This document shows, piece by piece, positions 1-11,631 of a stretch of 64,000 bases of DNA (its first letter is position 1; each line of letters opens with the position of its first letter). Made by a program: the position numbers and the translations under genes. The notes under the pieces were generated by a model, which was not told the origin of the DNA, did not search any database, and worked only from the letters and a program-made list of their open reading frames with translations. The stretch spans positions 177,765,253 to 177,829,252 of the forward strand of contig OV884060.1 in the NCBI GenBank assembly GCA_930367215.1, in the 5' to 3' direction. Source of the DNA: Pollenia angustigena. Taxonomy: Eukaryota; Arthropoda; Insecta; Diptera; Polleniidae.

Positions 1-1187
1 AGGCCTTATTCCGGAGGGACACTTTTATGAAAGCTAAGTATATGAAATATTGAACCAATCTCACCAATTTTTAATAACAAATGAATCTGTCGCTTAAAAG
101 TAATTTTCAATAATGGTGTTTTCTTTTCTACAAAAAAAAAAAAAAAAATGTCTCCTTGTTAAAAGCTGCATGTAAAATTGCTATTTGTTATTTCTTTGAA
201 GTTCGACAAAAAGGTCTTAAGTCAAATGGCTTTATTTAACTCACGTATTTCTAAAGAGCAAATAAATGATGCCGAATAAAAGCAGTGAACGTATCCGTAG
301 TCGGCTGATTGCAAGTTGAAGGTAGTTAGTATGTAGTTTCAAATTACACTTGCTGAAGAGAAATTAAATCTTAATATTTTGCAGCAATGAGTCAAAAAAG
401 AAAGCAAATAAGCTAAGAAGTAATGCTGGACATTTTGAAACGTTCCTAATCAGGGGAAAAGGTTGTTGATATTGGAATAAACCTTGGACTTGCCTCCTTT
501 ACAATAAAATCCATTTGCTTGCATTTGGGAAATTTAAAAATTTGTTGTAACCGCAACATCGTTACAACATAAACATGATACAAAAATGAGAAGTACTTTA
601 AAAAAAAATGGAGTCACTTCATGGCATTTGGCTTTAAGATCAAAATCAGCTAAGTGAAGTGGTAATTCAAAAGAAAGCTTTAACTTTATTTGAAAAACTA
701 AAAGAAAATTTTACGTTATCATGTGTATCAAGACAAACTTAATTTATTCAGCAAAAAAAAAAAAAAAAATAAGAAATTTTGAAAATCAATTTAAATGTAT
801 GGAAAATCAGGCTTCGGTTTGCTTCGTTTCTCCGGTCCCAATTAGCGACGCAAGCCGGGGTATTGGTATGCTATATAAATGTACGTGTTCATTTGACGCG
901 GTCATCTTTAGCGCCTACAATGTTTTCAGCCGAAAATAACCTGTTTTACAGAGCACTATCAACACACTCGATTCATACGGGACGTAAACTACAATAAATT
1001 AGAAAAAAACATGCCACCCTTTTAGAGAGCAAAACATTTTTAAGAAACGAACCAAAATGCCAATTTTTTAAATAAAATGTCAATTTTTTTGGTAGAAAAG
1101 AAAACTCCAGAAATATAATCTTCCCTAAGCTTTTATTGTGAGCCTATTGTGCTTTTAACAGACGGGCCACCATCTATAGTTTGTCTT
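1..1187. other. AT-rich DNA, no feature recognised
   Basis: Poly-A and poly-T runs and short ORFs without protein-like composition. Nothing supports a gene. Confidence 0.4.
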
Positions 1188-1311
1188 ACCCCTTATGCAA
1201 AAAAAAGTTAAAGTTTACATTATTTGACTAAAACATTAAACTCAGCAAAAGTGTATGCGCTCAATGTGTCAGTTAACTAATGTGAATTTTAACTTTTTTT
1301 ACATAAGGGGG
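1188..1311. mobile_element. Small hairpin MITE
   Basis: The arms are CCCCTTATGCAAAAAAAAGT and ACTTTTTTTACATAAGGGG, extending through TTACATT/AATGTGAA. About 124 bp. No coding. Confidence 0.55.
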
Positions 1312-1354
1312 TTCGAAATTGAAAGCTTTCTGAATACATACATATAGTTTATAG

Positions 1355-1903
1355 CAGTGTTCGAAAATAAACAGTACATTATTTAACGTTCGGCTCACAC
1401 ACCCAGGAACGATATCTATTTTTTTAGTGATTGTGTAGACATACACAACCCTTAATACCGTTCGTAACTATTTTCAAGAAAGAACCGAACATTACATAAT
1501 GTTCGGTTCTTCGTTAAAAAACAGAACAATTGTAGTGATACTGTAGACAAACATTATATTTTAATGTTCTATAATGTTTTTTTTTTTTTGCGGCCCTATG
1601 TTCCTTGCAGGAGTAAAAGGAACGAATATATATATATATAATGTTTTTTTCGTGTGTATATTTTGTTTTTGTAAAAAATGTTTGGTTTTTTTTACCAGCC
1701 AAAAGTGACGAACATTAACGAGCCGAACCGAATACATTGAAGTTTGTGGATTTTCAAAAAAAAAAAAAAAAAAAAACCGAACGGAATTAAATGTTCATAT
1801 CTTTTGTTGAGTTTGATAAAAACAGTAATATTTTTGTGTTCGAAAGATGACTAACAGGGAAACGTTATTTTCCCTGTTAGTTCGTGTTTATTTTCGAACA
1901 CTG
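1355..1903. mobile_element. hAT-type MITE with exact 8-bp duplication
   Basis: The ends are CAGTGTTCGAAAATAAACA and TGTTTATTTTCGAACACTG. GTTTATAG lies on both sides (1347-1354 and 1904-1911). Internal CCGAAC/GTTCGG motifs and a hairpin CTAACAGGGAAA/TTTCCCTGTTAG occur near the right end. No coding. Confidence 0.82.
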
Positions 1904-1911
1904 GTTTATAG

Positions 1912-2894
1912 GGTGTCTGTTGATTATTTCGATATGAGCAAAACGACATGACAAAATTTATCCACCCCCATCTTTTTAGAGGTGGGTATTAAAATTATGA
2001 TTAGGAAAATGTTTTTTCTAACAACTTTTCTTTCTACATCGTAGCAATGTCATTTAAAATTTTCTTTCAATACCTTTTTTAAAATACAGACACAATATTT
2101 TTCAAATTCGATACAGCGTTTGAAGATGATGTGATGATTTTAATTTTTAAAAAATAGACTCTTATTTGTTAATGTTACCAGAACGAATTCCATAATATAC
2201 ATACACAGTACATACTACTAATTATTCAAACTGGTAAACAATTAATTTTTTTTAATTATTGTAGAAGAAGAAAAATAATTTAAATAATATGGTAATACCT
2301 CAATATGAGAATAACAAAAATGTTTGTAGAAAATTCAAAGCCAAAAAAATTTTCAAAAATACATGTACTACAAACAAATGGATAAGTGTTAAATAAATAT
2401 ATTATTTCGGTGTAGGAAATTGTACAATTTAGTAAACTACACATACGTACTTACATACATACATACAAATATAAATTATTTTTAATAATATTTATATAAT
2501 CACTACATCATAAACTTCTAGTTCTTTAGAAAATTTTCAATTTAATTGTTTAAACGACAATAATTCACACCAATTTATTAAATTAGGAACCTATATATTT
2601 AGATACTGTCTAAATAGATATACATATGTAAGAGGAAATAAAAGGCAGATATGACTCAAAACATAAATTATCTTCGAGCTGAAAATAAATTATAAAAAAA
2701 ATAAAAATGAATTATAAAAATTAAAACAAAATTATAAAAAACTTTGTTAAACTTTAATAATTAATAAAAAAAAAAAAACAAAAAGCAACATAAGAAATAT
2801 AACTTTTCGGTAGATTTTCACAATCTTCTTAAAAATCATTACGTTTAAGAAAATCTAATTTTAAGGTTAGATTAAATTAGAATAATTTAAGTAA
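1912..2894. other. AT-rich DNA with TACA microsatellite
   Basis: A short (CATA)n run at about 2445-2466 and A-rich tracts. No ORF or inverted repeat stands out. Confidence 0.4.
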
Positions 2895-3450
2895 AACAAG
2901 TAAGAAAATATAGTCGGTTAAGCCCGACCATATGTTACCAAACACCACAGTAAATATAAAATAATTTTTGCTAGTTTACCCTATTGGGGACCCATGGGCA
3001 ATTATAAAATAATTTTTGCTGGTGTACCCTATTGGGGACCCATGTGCAATTATGGACCCGTCTAAACAATATTATGTTATGAGGTTAAGATTCATGTAAA
3101 ATTTCTTTGTGCCGAATATTATTTAGATATCTTCATTTATATGTCATTTTGTATTCCAACATTTATAAGGAAGTGATGGTTGGATGATTAAAAGCTATTT
3201 TCGGAAGTAGTATTTTTACGGGAGCTATGGTCAAATATGGACCGATTCGTAAAAAATATGGTAAGATGATTTTGATTGCAATAAGTTTGGACCAAATTTA
3301 ATCTAAATACCAACATAAAAAGAATGTTTATGGGCACAAAGACCCTATTCCGGAAATAAGCTTGTATGGGGACTATGTGAAATTATGGACCGATTCGCAC
3401 CATTTTCAATAGGCTTGCTCTTTGTATCAAGAAGAACCAAAACCCCGGCC
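2895..3450 (-). repeat. Dispersed 'GTCGGnCTnGACC' repeat, degraded copy
   Basis: The sequence AAGTAAGAAAATATAGTCGG then TTAAGCCCGACCATATG is the reverse complement of the right end of the repeats at 30242 and 39991. It includes a 53-bp tandem pair with the block TACCCTATTGGGGACCCATG (about 2955-3055). No coding. Confidence 0.55.
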
Positions 3451-3480
3451 TGTACATTAGTAGTACATTTAAAACCATTT

Positions 3481-4556
3481 TACACGCAAAGAAAAAACAT
3501 GGTTGTGGTAAACATATTCTAAGAGCAACATATTATGTTAAGAATTATGATTGTAGTCACCATATTAAGATTATTATTGAATCATATTATGACTAAATAT
3601 ACTCGTCATAATATTTTGCCCTTAATCATATTATTATTCTGTTAATCATACTAAGTTAAGAAGTAATCAAATTATTGTCATGTTAATCATAATAAGCTAA
3701 GAAGTAATCATATTATCATCATGTTAATCATAATAAATTTAGAAGCAATCATATTATGATACAGCACCTTTCATAGCTGTCATAAAAATACAAAATAAAT
3801 TAAAATATTTTTGCATCGATTTTTTATTTTGTGGCTTTTTACAATTTTTCTTAATGTTAATCAAATAGCGGAGTTCAATATAAGGCTTGCAAAAGAGCAA
3901 ATGAAAAATCTGTGGTTTTCATGGGCAACCGCGTGTGTCCATTTTTTCGATTTTAAGATGTTGATGAAATATCGTAACACTTTAATAAAATATTACGAAA
4001 TCTCTGTGTGTTTTGTTGTTGGATTTTACAAAACAACTATGATATTTTGCATTTGCACTATTACATCACTAATACTTGAATGAACTCCGCTAATATTTTA
4101 ATTTTTTAATTTCTTTAGACTTATTTTTTTATGGAATTTTATCTTTTAATTGTTTAACCGCTCACAAATAAAAAAAACGAAACAACTTCTTCAAATTTAT
4201 TTTACAAATGGCGCTAACATGATTAGAGTAAAAATAGTTTGATTGCATCTTTAACATAATATGATAAATGTATAGAAAGTTATCATGTTATGGCTATTAA
4301 ATATCATGATATGGTTGTGAGAAATATAATATGTTTAGAAAGTTATCATAATTAAGTTGTTAGAAAAATAATTATTTTTCGGTCAACAATACTCAAATTC
4401 ATAATTGCGATAAACATTGATATGTTTACAGTAACTATAATATTGTTGATATTAAATAAAAATAACAATTATTTGTGTACGACAACAATATATTGTTACA
4501 TTAAACATAGAGTTGTTGCCGTAACCATGCCCAACCATATTTTTTCTCTGCGTGTA
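3481..4556. mobile_element. Non-autonomous element with TACACGCA ends
   Basis: The ends are TACACGCAAAGAAAAAACAT and ATATTTTTTCTCTGCGTGTA, both followed inward by GGTTG. The interior repeats AATCATATTATN and TAAGAAGTAATCA motifs. It is very AT-rich, and the only ORF (3811-4083) is not protein-like. It may duplicate TA. Confidence 0.65.
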
Positions 4557-4929
4557 GATAGATGTACTAGGATTTTAAGCCGCAAAGTTTAAGCGACTTT
4601 TTTGAGAGTTTTTTTTTTTAATACATATTTCTTATATGTATTATAAAATTTTTTTTTGTACTTTAATTGAAAAATTTTTTATCGTTTATTGCAGGTCAAA
4701 AACAAAAACTGAACAGTACGAAAACTGTCAAATTTGTAAAGGTGACTTTTTCAATATAAATATTTAATTTTCGTTTATTTAACTTATGGCGTTTTCTTTT
4801 CTAAAAAAAAAGTGTTGCATAAGTGTTACATGCGACTTGGCAACATTTTTAAATGCTTCCCTAATTTTTAAGAAGTATTTCATATTTAACGTTTACAAAA
4901 GAACACAAGTTTCACCATTAAACAATTAA

Positions 4930-5045
4930 CGGCCATTTTCACCAAGTTCGGTTATAATTAACTATCGGTTATAGCTGTCAAAACATATTGGTAACCGAAA
5001 CTTTAATTGAAAGTTAGTTTTAACCGAACTTGGTAAAAATGGCCG
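4930..5045. mobile_element. MITE with CGGCCATTTT ends, TAA duplication
   Basis: The ends are CGGCCATTTTCACCAAGTTC and GAACTTGGTAAAAATGGCCG, with TAA on both sides. It is 116 bp and almost a perfect hairpin, Harbinger-like. Confidence 0.75.
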
Positions 5046-5058
5046 TAAGTACAATAAG

Positions 5059-6018
5059 CGCAAGGTAAATTCAATTACAGATGGTGGCAAGACTACACAC
5101 AGAAAAAAATCAAGTTAAAAACGTCGAAAACAAGGTTGATTTAAATCTTTTTGGTGTTGATTTTGCTTCATACGGGTTTCATGTTAATTCAACCTGATTT
5201 TACAATAACTGCGAACAACATTTTTTTTCTTTTGATATAACTATAATTCATGTTAATTTAACATTGCAGTAAAGTTAGAGCAAAATGTAATTTATATTGA
5301 AATAACAATCGGAATCACGTTGAATGAAAGTTATTTCCAGTTGAAACAACGTGAATTTCATGTAGAATCAAATGGGTTTGAGTGTATTTTAACAGTGTGA
5401 AGAAGCTTCAGACAACATTTGCATTTATGTAAGAATAATTCAAAACCCTGTAACACATGTTTTACTTATTTTGTATTCTCCTTTGTTAACAGAAGCATCA
5501 GCAGAATCGCCCGATATGGTCATCATTCTACTTTGAAAACTTGATGTACTATTTAAATAAACAATTTTAATTAAAAGAATACGGGAATTGTCTTCTTTTT
5601 ATAACATATTTTAAAAGTGAAAATAAAAAATGTACATAATTAAGTAGGTATGCATGTTAATTTAACAAGATAAACTTTTGATTTTAATGCAAAACAGGTT
5701 TTATGGGTTCAATATTGAATCCAGATTTATTTATATTTTAATATTTTTTTATTTTTTATTTTTTTAACAGTGAATAATATTAAATAAACGTAATTCAAGG
5801 TTATTTTGATATTTTTTATTAAAAATTAATATGAAATAATGATAAATTTAAGTAAAGGGCATAATTTTTCTGAAATTTAACATGATTCTCAATCAACATT
5901 TTTCCATGTTAATTTTACATGGGTATTTTTTTCTGTGTGTACAACAATCCAAAGCCAAAGCGTTGTTAGTGTTTATGGCTCGAAACTTGCCACCACCTTG
6001 TACTGAATTCGCCTTGAT
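5059..6018. mobile_element. GGCGAATT-end hairpin repeat, old copy
   Basis: Left AAGGTAAATTCAATTACAGA then TGGTGGCAAG; right CTTGCCACCACCTTGTACTG then AATTCGCCTT. It is about 110 bp without the element inserted at 5094. No coding. Confidence 0.6.
5094..5941. mobile_element. Non-autonomous element with TACACACAGAAAA ends
   Basis: The ends are TACACACAGAAAAAAAT and ATTTTTTTCTGTGTGTA. It is inserted at TA(C) in a GGCGAATT-type repeat (5059-6018), whose uninterrupted form GAGACTACAACAAG occurs at 22343 and 24217. CATGTTAATTTAAC-like motifs recur inside. No coding. Confidence 0.72.
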
Positions 6019-6139
6019 CTAGTGCTGCACTCATGCCCCTTTAATTAAAATGAGTGTTGAACATGTAGAATTTTTTTAATTTTAAAGGGAACATCCACAG
6101 AAAAGAACATACAAAAATGTAAAAGGCAGAATAAATGCA

Positions 6140-6384
6140 GGGGCCTAATTACCGCATACGATATCGAGTAAGCTATCGTATCGAGTAAACTATCGTATTT
6201 TTCTGCATACGATAGACACTGACGTATCGAATGAAAACTAGAGAGCTGTAATGGCTTTGGTTACTCAAAATCGAATGCTATCATCTAAAATTACGATACA
6301 TTTCATTCGATATCGAGAGTCATAATACCAAAATAAAAAATTTCGATCAATTTTTCTCGATATCGTTTGCGGTAATTAGACCCC
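6140..6384. mobile_element. MITE with GGGGCCTAATTACCGC ends
   Basis: The ends are GGGGCCTAATTACCGCATAC and, from the right inward, GGGGTCTAATTACCGCAAAC, both followed by GATATCGAG. The interior repeats ATCGTAT/CGATA motifs. No coding. Confidence 0.72.
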
Positions 6385-7115
6385 TGAATTTTACTCAGAA
6401 AAGAAAACGCCATTATTTATCACTGTTTTTTTTTTGCACTAAATTTAACTTCTTATTTTAATGTTTACAAAATTGCTTATTTTTTCTGTTCCGATTTCTA
6501 ACTTTTCATAGCAAAACTGTAAATATTGTCTTCTTCTTTCGATTAAGTTTTTTGTTGGAATACCTTTTTCGATTGATGCGTAACTAAATGCGGGAACGTA
6601 ATCGAAATGCTTAATAAGTGTGATGACATCATTTAATATAGATTGTCTTTTATTCGACTTTTATTTATATTAATTTTTTTAAGCTTCACGCCTTTGTGCG
6701 ACTTCTTCAGGGTGAATAATATAAATAACAATTTAAGAACATTTTTTAATAATAATTTAAATATTCTATTGAAAGCATTTTTACGTCTCCAAAAAAAAAA
6801 AAAAAAATTATTGGCGAATGTAAAAATTTTCCAAAAAATGTATTCCGTAATGTATTGAAACGGGACTACATATATTATTTTAAATTTGCAAAAATGAAGC
6901 AAATTGCAGTTTACCCTAAAAACAATTTTACCGATAACAATTATAATCATGGACAATTTTCTTTTATTTAATAGTGATGAAGCAAATGCAACAGTTTATG
7001 GCAGATTTTATGCTATAGGAATCATTTTGAAAATGGGGTTGATCAAGTAAAGACAATACAATACAATTAACGACAGGGTCAGCTGTTAAACAAGCTGTCA
7101 TAATGAGCTCACTTT
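6385..7115. other. AT-rich DNA, no gene recognised
   Basis: A frame near 6950-7030 (MDNFLLFNSDEANATVYGRF) looks weakly protein-like and may belong to the remnant that follows. The rest is low-complexity sequence. Confidence 0.3.
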
Positions 7116-7566
7116 TTGACATTTATGATCAGTATACTCTGGCAAATCATCATGAAAAAATTCAAGCTTCAACAATGCTACCAATTTATCAAAATTTACT
7201 TTGAAATCAGTCAACGATTCACACAACTTATAGACGACTCAGTAACGGGATTGTTAATAAACACAATTGCCGAATATGAACTAACAAAAATTTACAACAG
7301 ACCCTACAGACTCCATTAAATCCAGAAAAATACAGTTTGGTGCTGATTACACGCTGGTGGAATAAAGTGGATTAAAACAGGACTTCCAAATTGTGCTTCG
7401 GCAAGAACAGCGGACCAAAAAACTGTTTCTGGTGTTCAATATCGCAACATAAAAACCCAGTTCTCTCTGCCAAAATTGGATGGTATTATTGCGGGAAACA
7501 ATTGGTTTAACAACACGGTACCATATGCCATGAAACAATGCAGTTACAGCACAATTTTTCGTTAAT
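7116..7566 (+). other. Possible decayed coding remnant, unidentified
   Basis: Several plus-strand frames give protein-like stretches: MSSLFDIYDQYTLANHHEKI, STMLPIYQNLL, DDSVTGLLINTIAEYELTKI, then NCASARTADQKTVSGVQYRN and LPKLDGIIAGNNWFNNTVPY. None is long and stops intervene. I do not recognise the source. It could be an old transposase or retrogene. Confidence 0.25.
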
Positions 7567-8027
7567 TTTAGGTCACGCTTAATAATAACAAAACAGTTTT
7601 TATTTTACTGATTATACATACATATGTACAATGTACATTAGGGCTGTATCTTTTTCACACTTTTTGCGAATATCAAAAACGGCATAGTAGTCGTGTTTTA
7701 ATAAAAAAATATGATAATTTTATCGGGTTGTTAAAAAAGTTGACGCAGGGATCGGGTTGAAGTTTGAAAACAACCTTTTATATCCAGTTACAGCACAATT
7801 TTTCGTTCATTTTAGGTCACGCTTAATAATAACAAAACAGTTTTTATTTAACTGATTATACATACATATGTACAATGTACATTAGGGCTGTATCTTTTTC
7901 ACACTTTTTGCGAATATCAAAAACGGCATAGTAGTCGTGTTTTAATAAAAAATATGATAATTTTATCGGGTTGTTAAAAAAGTTGACGCAGGGATCGGGT
8001 TGAAGTTTGAAAACAACCTTTTATATC
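7541..8027. repeat. Tandem duplication of a 244-bp unit
   Basis: 7541-7784 and 7785-8027 are almost identical (differences of a few bases, one A fewer in a poly-A run). The block starts CAGTTACAGCACAATTTTTC and ends GAAAACAACCTTTTATATC. Its high identity means recent duplication. The first copy joins the coding-like remnant before it. No function is visible. Confidence 0.88.
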
Positions 8028-8519
8028 TCACGGCAATTTAAAAAAAATACACCTGATATTTGTATATATTCCTATACGCATCACTTAAATGCTATTTTGG
8101 AATTTATCCACTGCTTTAGATTTAAAATTTTCATACGGCTTACAATTCATCGCGATTCAAAATTCCTTGGAAGGTTTTAGAAATTTGCTTCCCTGCGTGA
8201 GGTTTTTTTCGCAAAACGACGGGAGACAGTTACTAAAACATTCTTGGGCACTCCGTGGTACTATGCCAAAAATTTGGTTATACCCCTAATGTACATATAA
8301 TAATTTCCAACAAATAAAAACATTTTTTTCTTCCCTAACTTATGATATTTTTTGAGATTGTGAAATTTTCCAACTCTTAATTAAAACACAAAAGCTAAAC
8401 TACAAAAACACAAAACATATGGCAAAAGAAAGATAAACGAAAAAACGATATACATGTGTACTTTGCAAAAAAGCTTCAAGGGATAAACAAAGTATGTATT
8501 AGTAGTGTAGATGAGTATT

Positions 8520-8770
8520 TTACATATTAATATTTTCACTAGAAGTATTATTATTATTATTGGTGATCATTTGATTCGATGAAGTAACAACAATATTATG
8601 GGATAAACGTGTTGCTGCCACTGCTGAAATTGCACCCGATGAGGATGTAGATGGCGTTGAAGGTGGTGCAGTCAAAGAGGGTGTTTTTGTAGATGAATTA
8701 TTTTGTCGTAAATCCATTAACATTTGATCCTGTATTGAATCCGTAGACATAGGGCTCTCTAATAAACATT
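8520..8770 (-). CDS. Probable terminal exon, Ser/Thr/Asn-rich, unidentified gene
   Basis: Following a GTTTATTAG acceptor the frame reads SPMSTDSIQDQMLMDLRQ, a Ser/Thr/Pro tract (TAPPSTPSTSSSGA), then SNQMITNNNNNTSSENINM and TAA. Codon use is non-repetitive and the Ser/Pro-rich composition is that of a disordered tail of a nuclear or signalling protein. Coding is better supported in this frame than in the overlapping frames. No homologue is recognised. See the exon-like ORF about 1 kb upstream on the same strand. Confidence 0.45.
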
Positions 8771-9080
8771 ATAAAAATTTCATATTTAAATTGGATTTCG
8801 AGTATACATACATAGTGATAAAAAAGACAACAACGATGAACTAAAAATAGCATGTACATATTTGTTTGTGAAAAAGGTAGCAAAATGTCGACGAGAAAAA
8901 AAAACATTAGAAATGTTTTTAATAAAAAATTATTAATTATTAAAAAAAAATTATTTATTTTGTTGTTTCTTTTACAATAACTTTATCCTCAATAAAAACA
9001 AATAAATTTATATAAACGTTATAGTTAATAGTAGTAGTACTTAATAAAACGAACATTTTTTAAAACAAATAAGTCTATCT

Positions 9081-9310
9081 CAGGCATGTTCTAGAAATCT
9101 AAATGAAGTGGATTTGAAATCGAGCAAATTTTAAAAACGACCCTGTACTGCAAACTTTTATAACAATATTCCATTTCATCTATTTCATTCTTTGAGTATC
9201 AATTATTTTTACAAGAACAACGCTTAAAACTACGAAAAACTGCAGTCGTTTTGTAAGTAAAACTCGTTCGATCTCAGTTTCACTTTATTTCGATTTCTAG
9301 AACTCGCCCG
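9081..9310. mobile_element. MITE related to the CAGGCATGTTCT family
   Basis: The ends are CAGGCATGTTCTAGAAATC and, from the right inward, CGGGCGAGTTCTAGAAATC, followed by AGTG/ATTTGAAATCG motifs. No coding. Confidence 0.55.
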
Positions 9311-9338
9311 AATATCAAGGCATATTCATAAAGAATAT

Positions 9339-9497
9339 GGCCCCTATAACGGTTCACAACTCAACTCAGTTGAGTTGTAATATTTTAATTTTTGTATTAG
9401 GGTTTACAACTTTGCTATATTGCGCGAACAAAAACATCAAAAAAATAACAACTCAACACAACCAGTTGTAAGCATAATGTGAACCGTAATAGGGGCC
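9339..9497. mobile_element. MITE with GGCCCCTAT ends, TAT duplication
   Basis: The ends are GGCCCCTATAACGGTTCACA and TGTGAACCGTAATAGGGGCC, with TAT on both sides. It is 159 bp, and the interior repeats ACAACTCAAC/GAGTTGT. A diverged relative lies at 10971-11115. Confidence 0.8.
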
Positions 9498-9514
9498 TAT
9501 ATGTATATGCATCG

Positions 9515-9609
9515 GAGAGAGTTGTGCTGGCTGTCATTTTTTTGCATGGAGTTTGACATTTAGAATACATAAGTTTAAAAAAAAAAATCCAGCCAGCTTA
9601 ACTCTCTCT
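9515..9609. repeat. Hairpin repeat GAGAGAGTT
   Basis: The arms are GAGAGAGTTGTGCTGGCTG and CAGCCAGCTTAACTCTCTC around a 55-bp loop. It is probably a small MITE. Confidence 0.5.
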
Positions 9610-9765
9610 TTTGAATGTGCTTTGGTCTATATTAAACATAATTATTAAAAATTTACAAAATGGGGTAAAGGAAAACGATTTGAGTAATTTAATGATAAAA
9701 TAAAACAAAAAAAAATATATAAATATGAATGTATATTCTAAAATTTAAGGTTTGTTGTATTAAGA

Positions 9766-10079
9766 TTAATTTTTCTTTTTAACCACACGATTTATGGTAA
9801 CATAATCTTGTGCTTTCGGAAGGGACGGTGATTTTGAATTTCGACCATAACTTTCATTTGTACGTGTGATAGTAATACCATTAGTTCGCAAATGATTGTT
9901 ATTATTGCCTTTATTACTATTGCTGTTGTTGTTATTATCTTTAACGGAATTAATAAATATATCGATACGATTTAATACTTCGTTATAATGACGACAAAAA
10001 TCACCATTAGACAAATTGCAAACATAATTTGATCTTAATGTATGGGGCGAAAGTTCAGTAGATCTTGCTGTATAAATAA
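9766..10079 (-). CDS. Probable exon of an unidentified gene, Asn-rich terminus
   Basis: After a pyrimidine-rich tract and a TATCTAG acceptor, the frame reads IYTARSTELSPHTLRS, then a folded-looking segment NLSNGDFCRHYNEVLNRIDI, a run of Asn/Ser (NNNNSNSNKGNNNN), and ends QDYVTINRVVKKKN with TAA. Low-complexity Asn runs encoded by AAT/AAC repeats are typical of fly regulatory proteins. The exon starts in phase 1. I cannot name the protein or find the preceding exon. The same gene could include the ORF at 8520-8770, since both acceptors are phase 1 and a weak phase-1 donor (C/GTGTGG) lies near this exon's end, but the two may equally be alternative last exons. Confidence 0.45.
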
Positions 10080-10201
10080 CTAGATAAAAGAAAAAGAAAA
10101 GTATCAAATAGTTTACAGGTGCATATGATGAATGTGGAACACACAAACGAAAACCAGACACACAAACATTTATTAGTTTACACAAACACACACACATTTA
10201 C

Positions 10202-10442
10202 ATATCGCTCATTTGCTGCAAGACCGACATAACTCAAAAAATGAAACTTTGAGTTATAGATGAATAATTGTTCGCTTTGTTTTTCTTTACATTTTGTATT
10301 AAATTCATCTTTATATCTTTTATACTTTCCCAGTTTGAAGAGAATGTGTCTTAGTAGTTAGAGCAAATGAAAAACTTTATATGCGTTTATCTCGAAATGG
10401 ATTTATTTGAGTTATGCCGGTCTTGCAGCAAATGAGCGATAT
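10202..10442. mobile_element. MITE with ATATCGCTCATTTGCTGCAA ends
   Basis: The left end ATATCGCTCATTTGCTGCAA with AGACCGACATAACTCAAA is matched at the right by TTTGAGTTATGCCGGTCTTG with CAGCAAATGAGCGATAT. A second copy lies at 58479-58679. Confidence 0.8.
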
Positions 10443-10512
10443 GTATTATAAGAATAAGTTTTTTATATTTAAAATTTTTTATAGTTTGAAATATGTACAA
10501 TAAAGCAACTAA

Positions 10513-11245
10513 AAAAAAGTGATTTTGTTACCCCTCTGAAAATAAAGCTTGATATGTTTTATGATGATTCCCAAAATATTTTGGTTCTAGCGTTGACCAT
10601 CCGTGAGCTGGACCATTTTAAAAAAAGGTATTTTTTCATTTTTTCGAAGTTTTTTGTATTTTGCTCCAAGACGACATAAATAAAATTTGGTATCATCGAA
10701 AAGAGTTTTTGAAGCAGCTTCCAATGGTATATAAAATATATAAGACCACTTGCGACCTACTAACTGAGATATTATTTAACTACATTCATATTTTCGTTTC
10801 GGGTTTTCATAAAAATTCTACGTATGTATGTGGAAATAATGTTCTGCTTTTCAAATTGAAGTAATTTTGATAAATTGAAAAATGAAAAAATTTGATACCC
10901 ATATATATGAAAAAAGATAAAATTTATCGCGATTTTCGCATTTTATGTGAATAGTTACAAAAAAACATAAGACCCCTATATCGGTTTACAACTTAACTCA
11001 GTTGAGTTGTTATTTCTTAATTTTTGTATTATGGTGAGCAGCAACATAACAAAAATTACAACTGATCACAACCAGTTGTCTTAATTACAACTAAAATGAG
11101 TTGAGGCCATAAATTAACATTATTTTAAAACAGATTCAATTTGAAAGCAGCTCACGGATGGTCAACGCTAGAACCAAAATATTTTGGGAATCATCATAAA
11201 ACATATCAAGCTTTATTTTCAGAGGGGTAACAAAATCATTTTTTC
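10513..11245. mobile_element. Element with about 97-bp inverted ends, with nested MITE
   Basis: The left arm TGATTTTGTTACCCCTCTGA to CCATCCGTGAGCTG is matched by the right arm CAGCTCACGGATGG to TAACAAAATCA with few differences. The interior holds a GGCCCC-type MITE (10971-11115) and no credible ORF. Confidence 0.75.
10971..11115. mobile_element. GGCCCCTAT-family MITE, diverged, nested
   Basis: The left end GACCCCTATATCGGTTTACA and internal ACTCAGTTGAGTTGTTATT match the MITE at 9339. The right end is shortened (GAGTTGAGGCC). Confidence 0.6.
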
Positions 11246-11631
11246 AGCTCCATACAAGTTGAGTCGGTCTAATGTACAATATTTTGATAATTATCATTAT
11301 AAATTTCATCTGGAAAAGTTCATGCTAGGAAGTAATTTTATAATAGTTCGTATATAAAAACTCAGAAATCATGAGCTTTAATATTAATTAAATATTTTGC
11401 AGCAATTACAAGCACCATTAATGATTGAATGCAACAAAATCGGAGCCAGGAACTAATCAAAAACCTTAACCGTGAACTTGAACCGTGTTTCTTGAAATTT
11501 GAACAGCAACCCTACTTGTTTTCAAAGCTCTACAAAACCATAAAAATGTTTTAATATCCCAATAGATTAATGAAATACAAGAATTAAATTATTGATTCAA
11601 TTAAAGAAACAATGTAATCGCGGGCCCTGAC

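Noticed and set aside
6633..6956. Overlapping ORFs on both strands
   Set aside because: They arise from AT-rich low-complexity DNA (Lys, Asn, Phe, Ile runs).
9766..10197. Full 143-codon ORF as a complete small protein
   Set aside because: The N-terminal 40 codons (CVCLCKLINVCVSGFRLCV) come from a CA-rich intron end, and a good splice acceptor lies at 10080.
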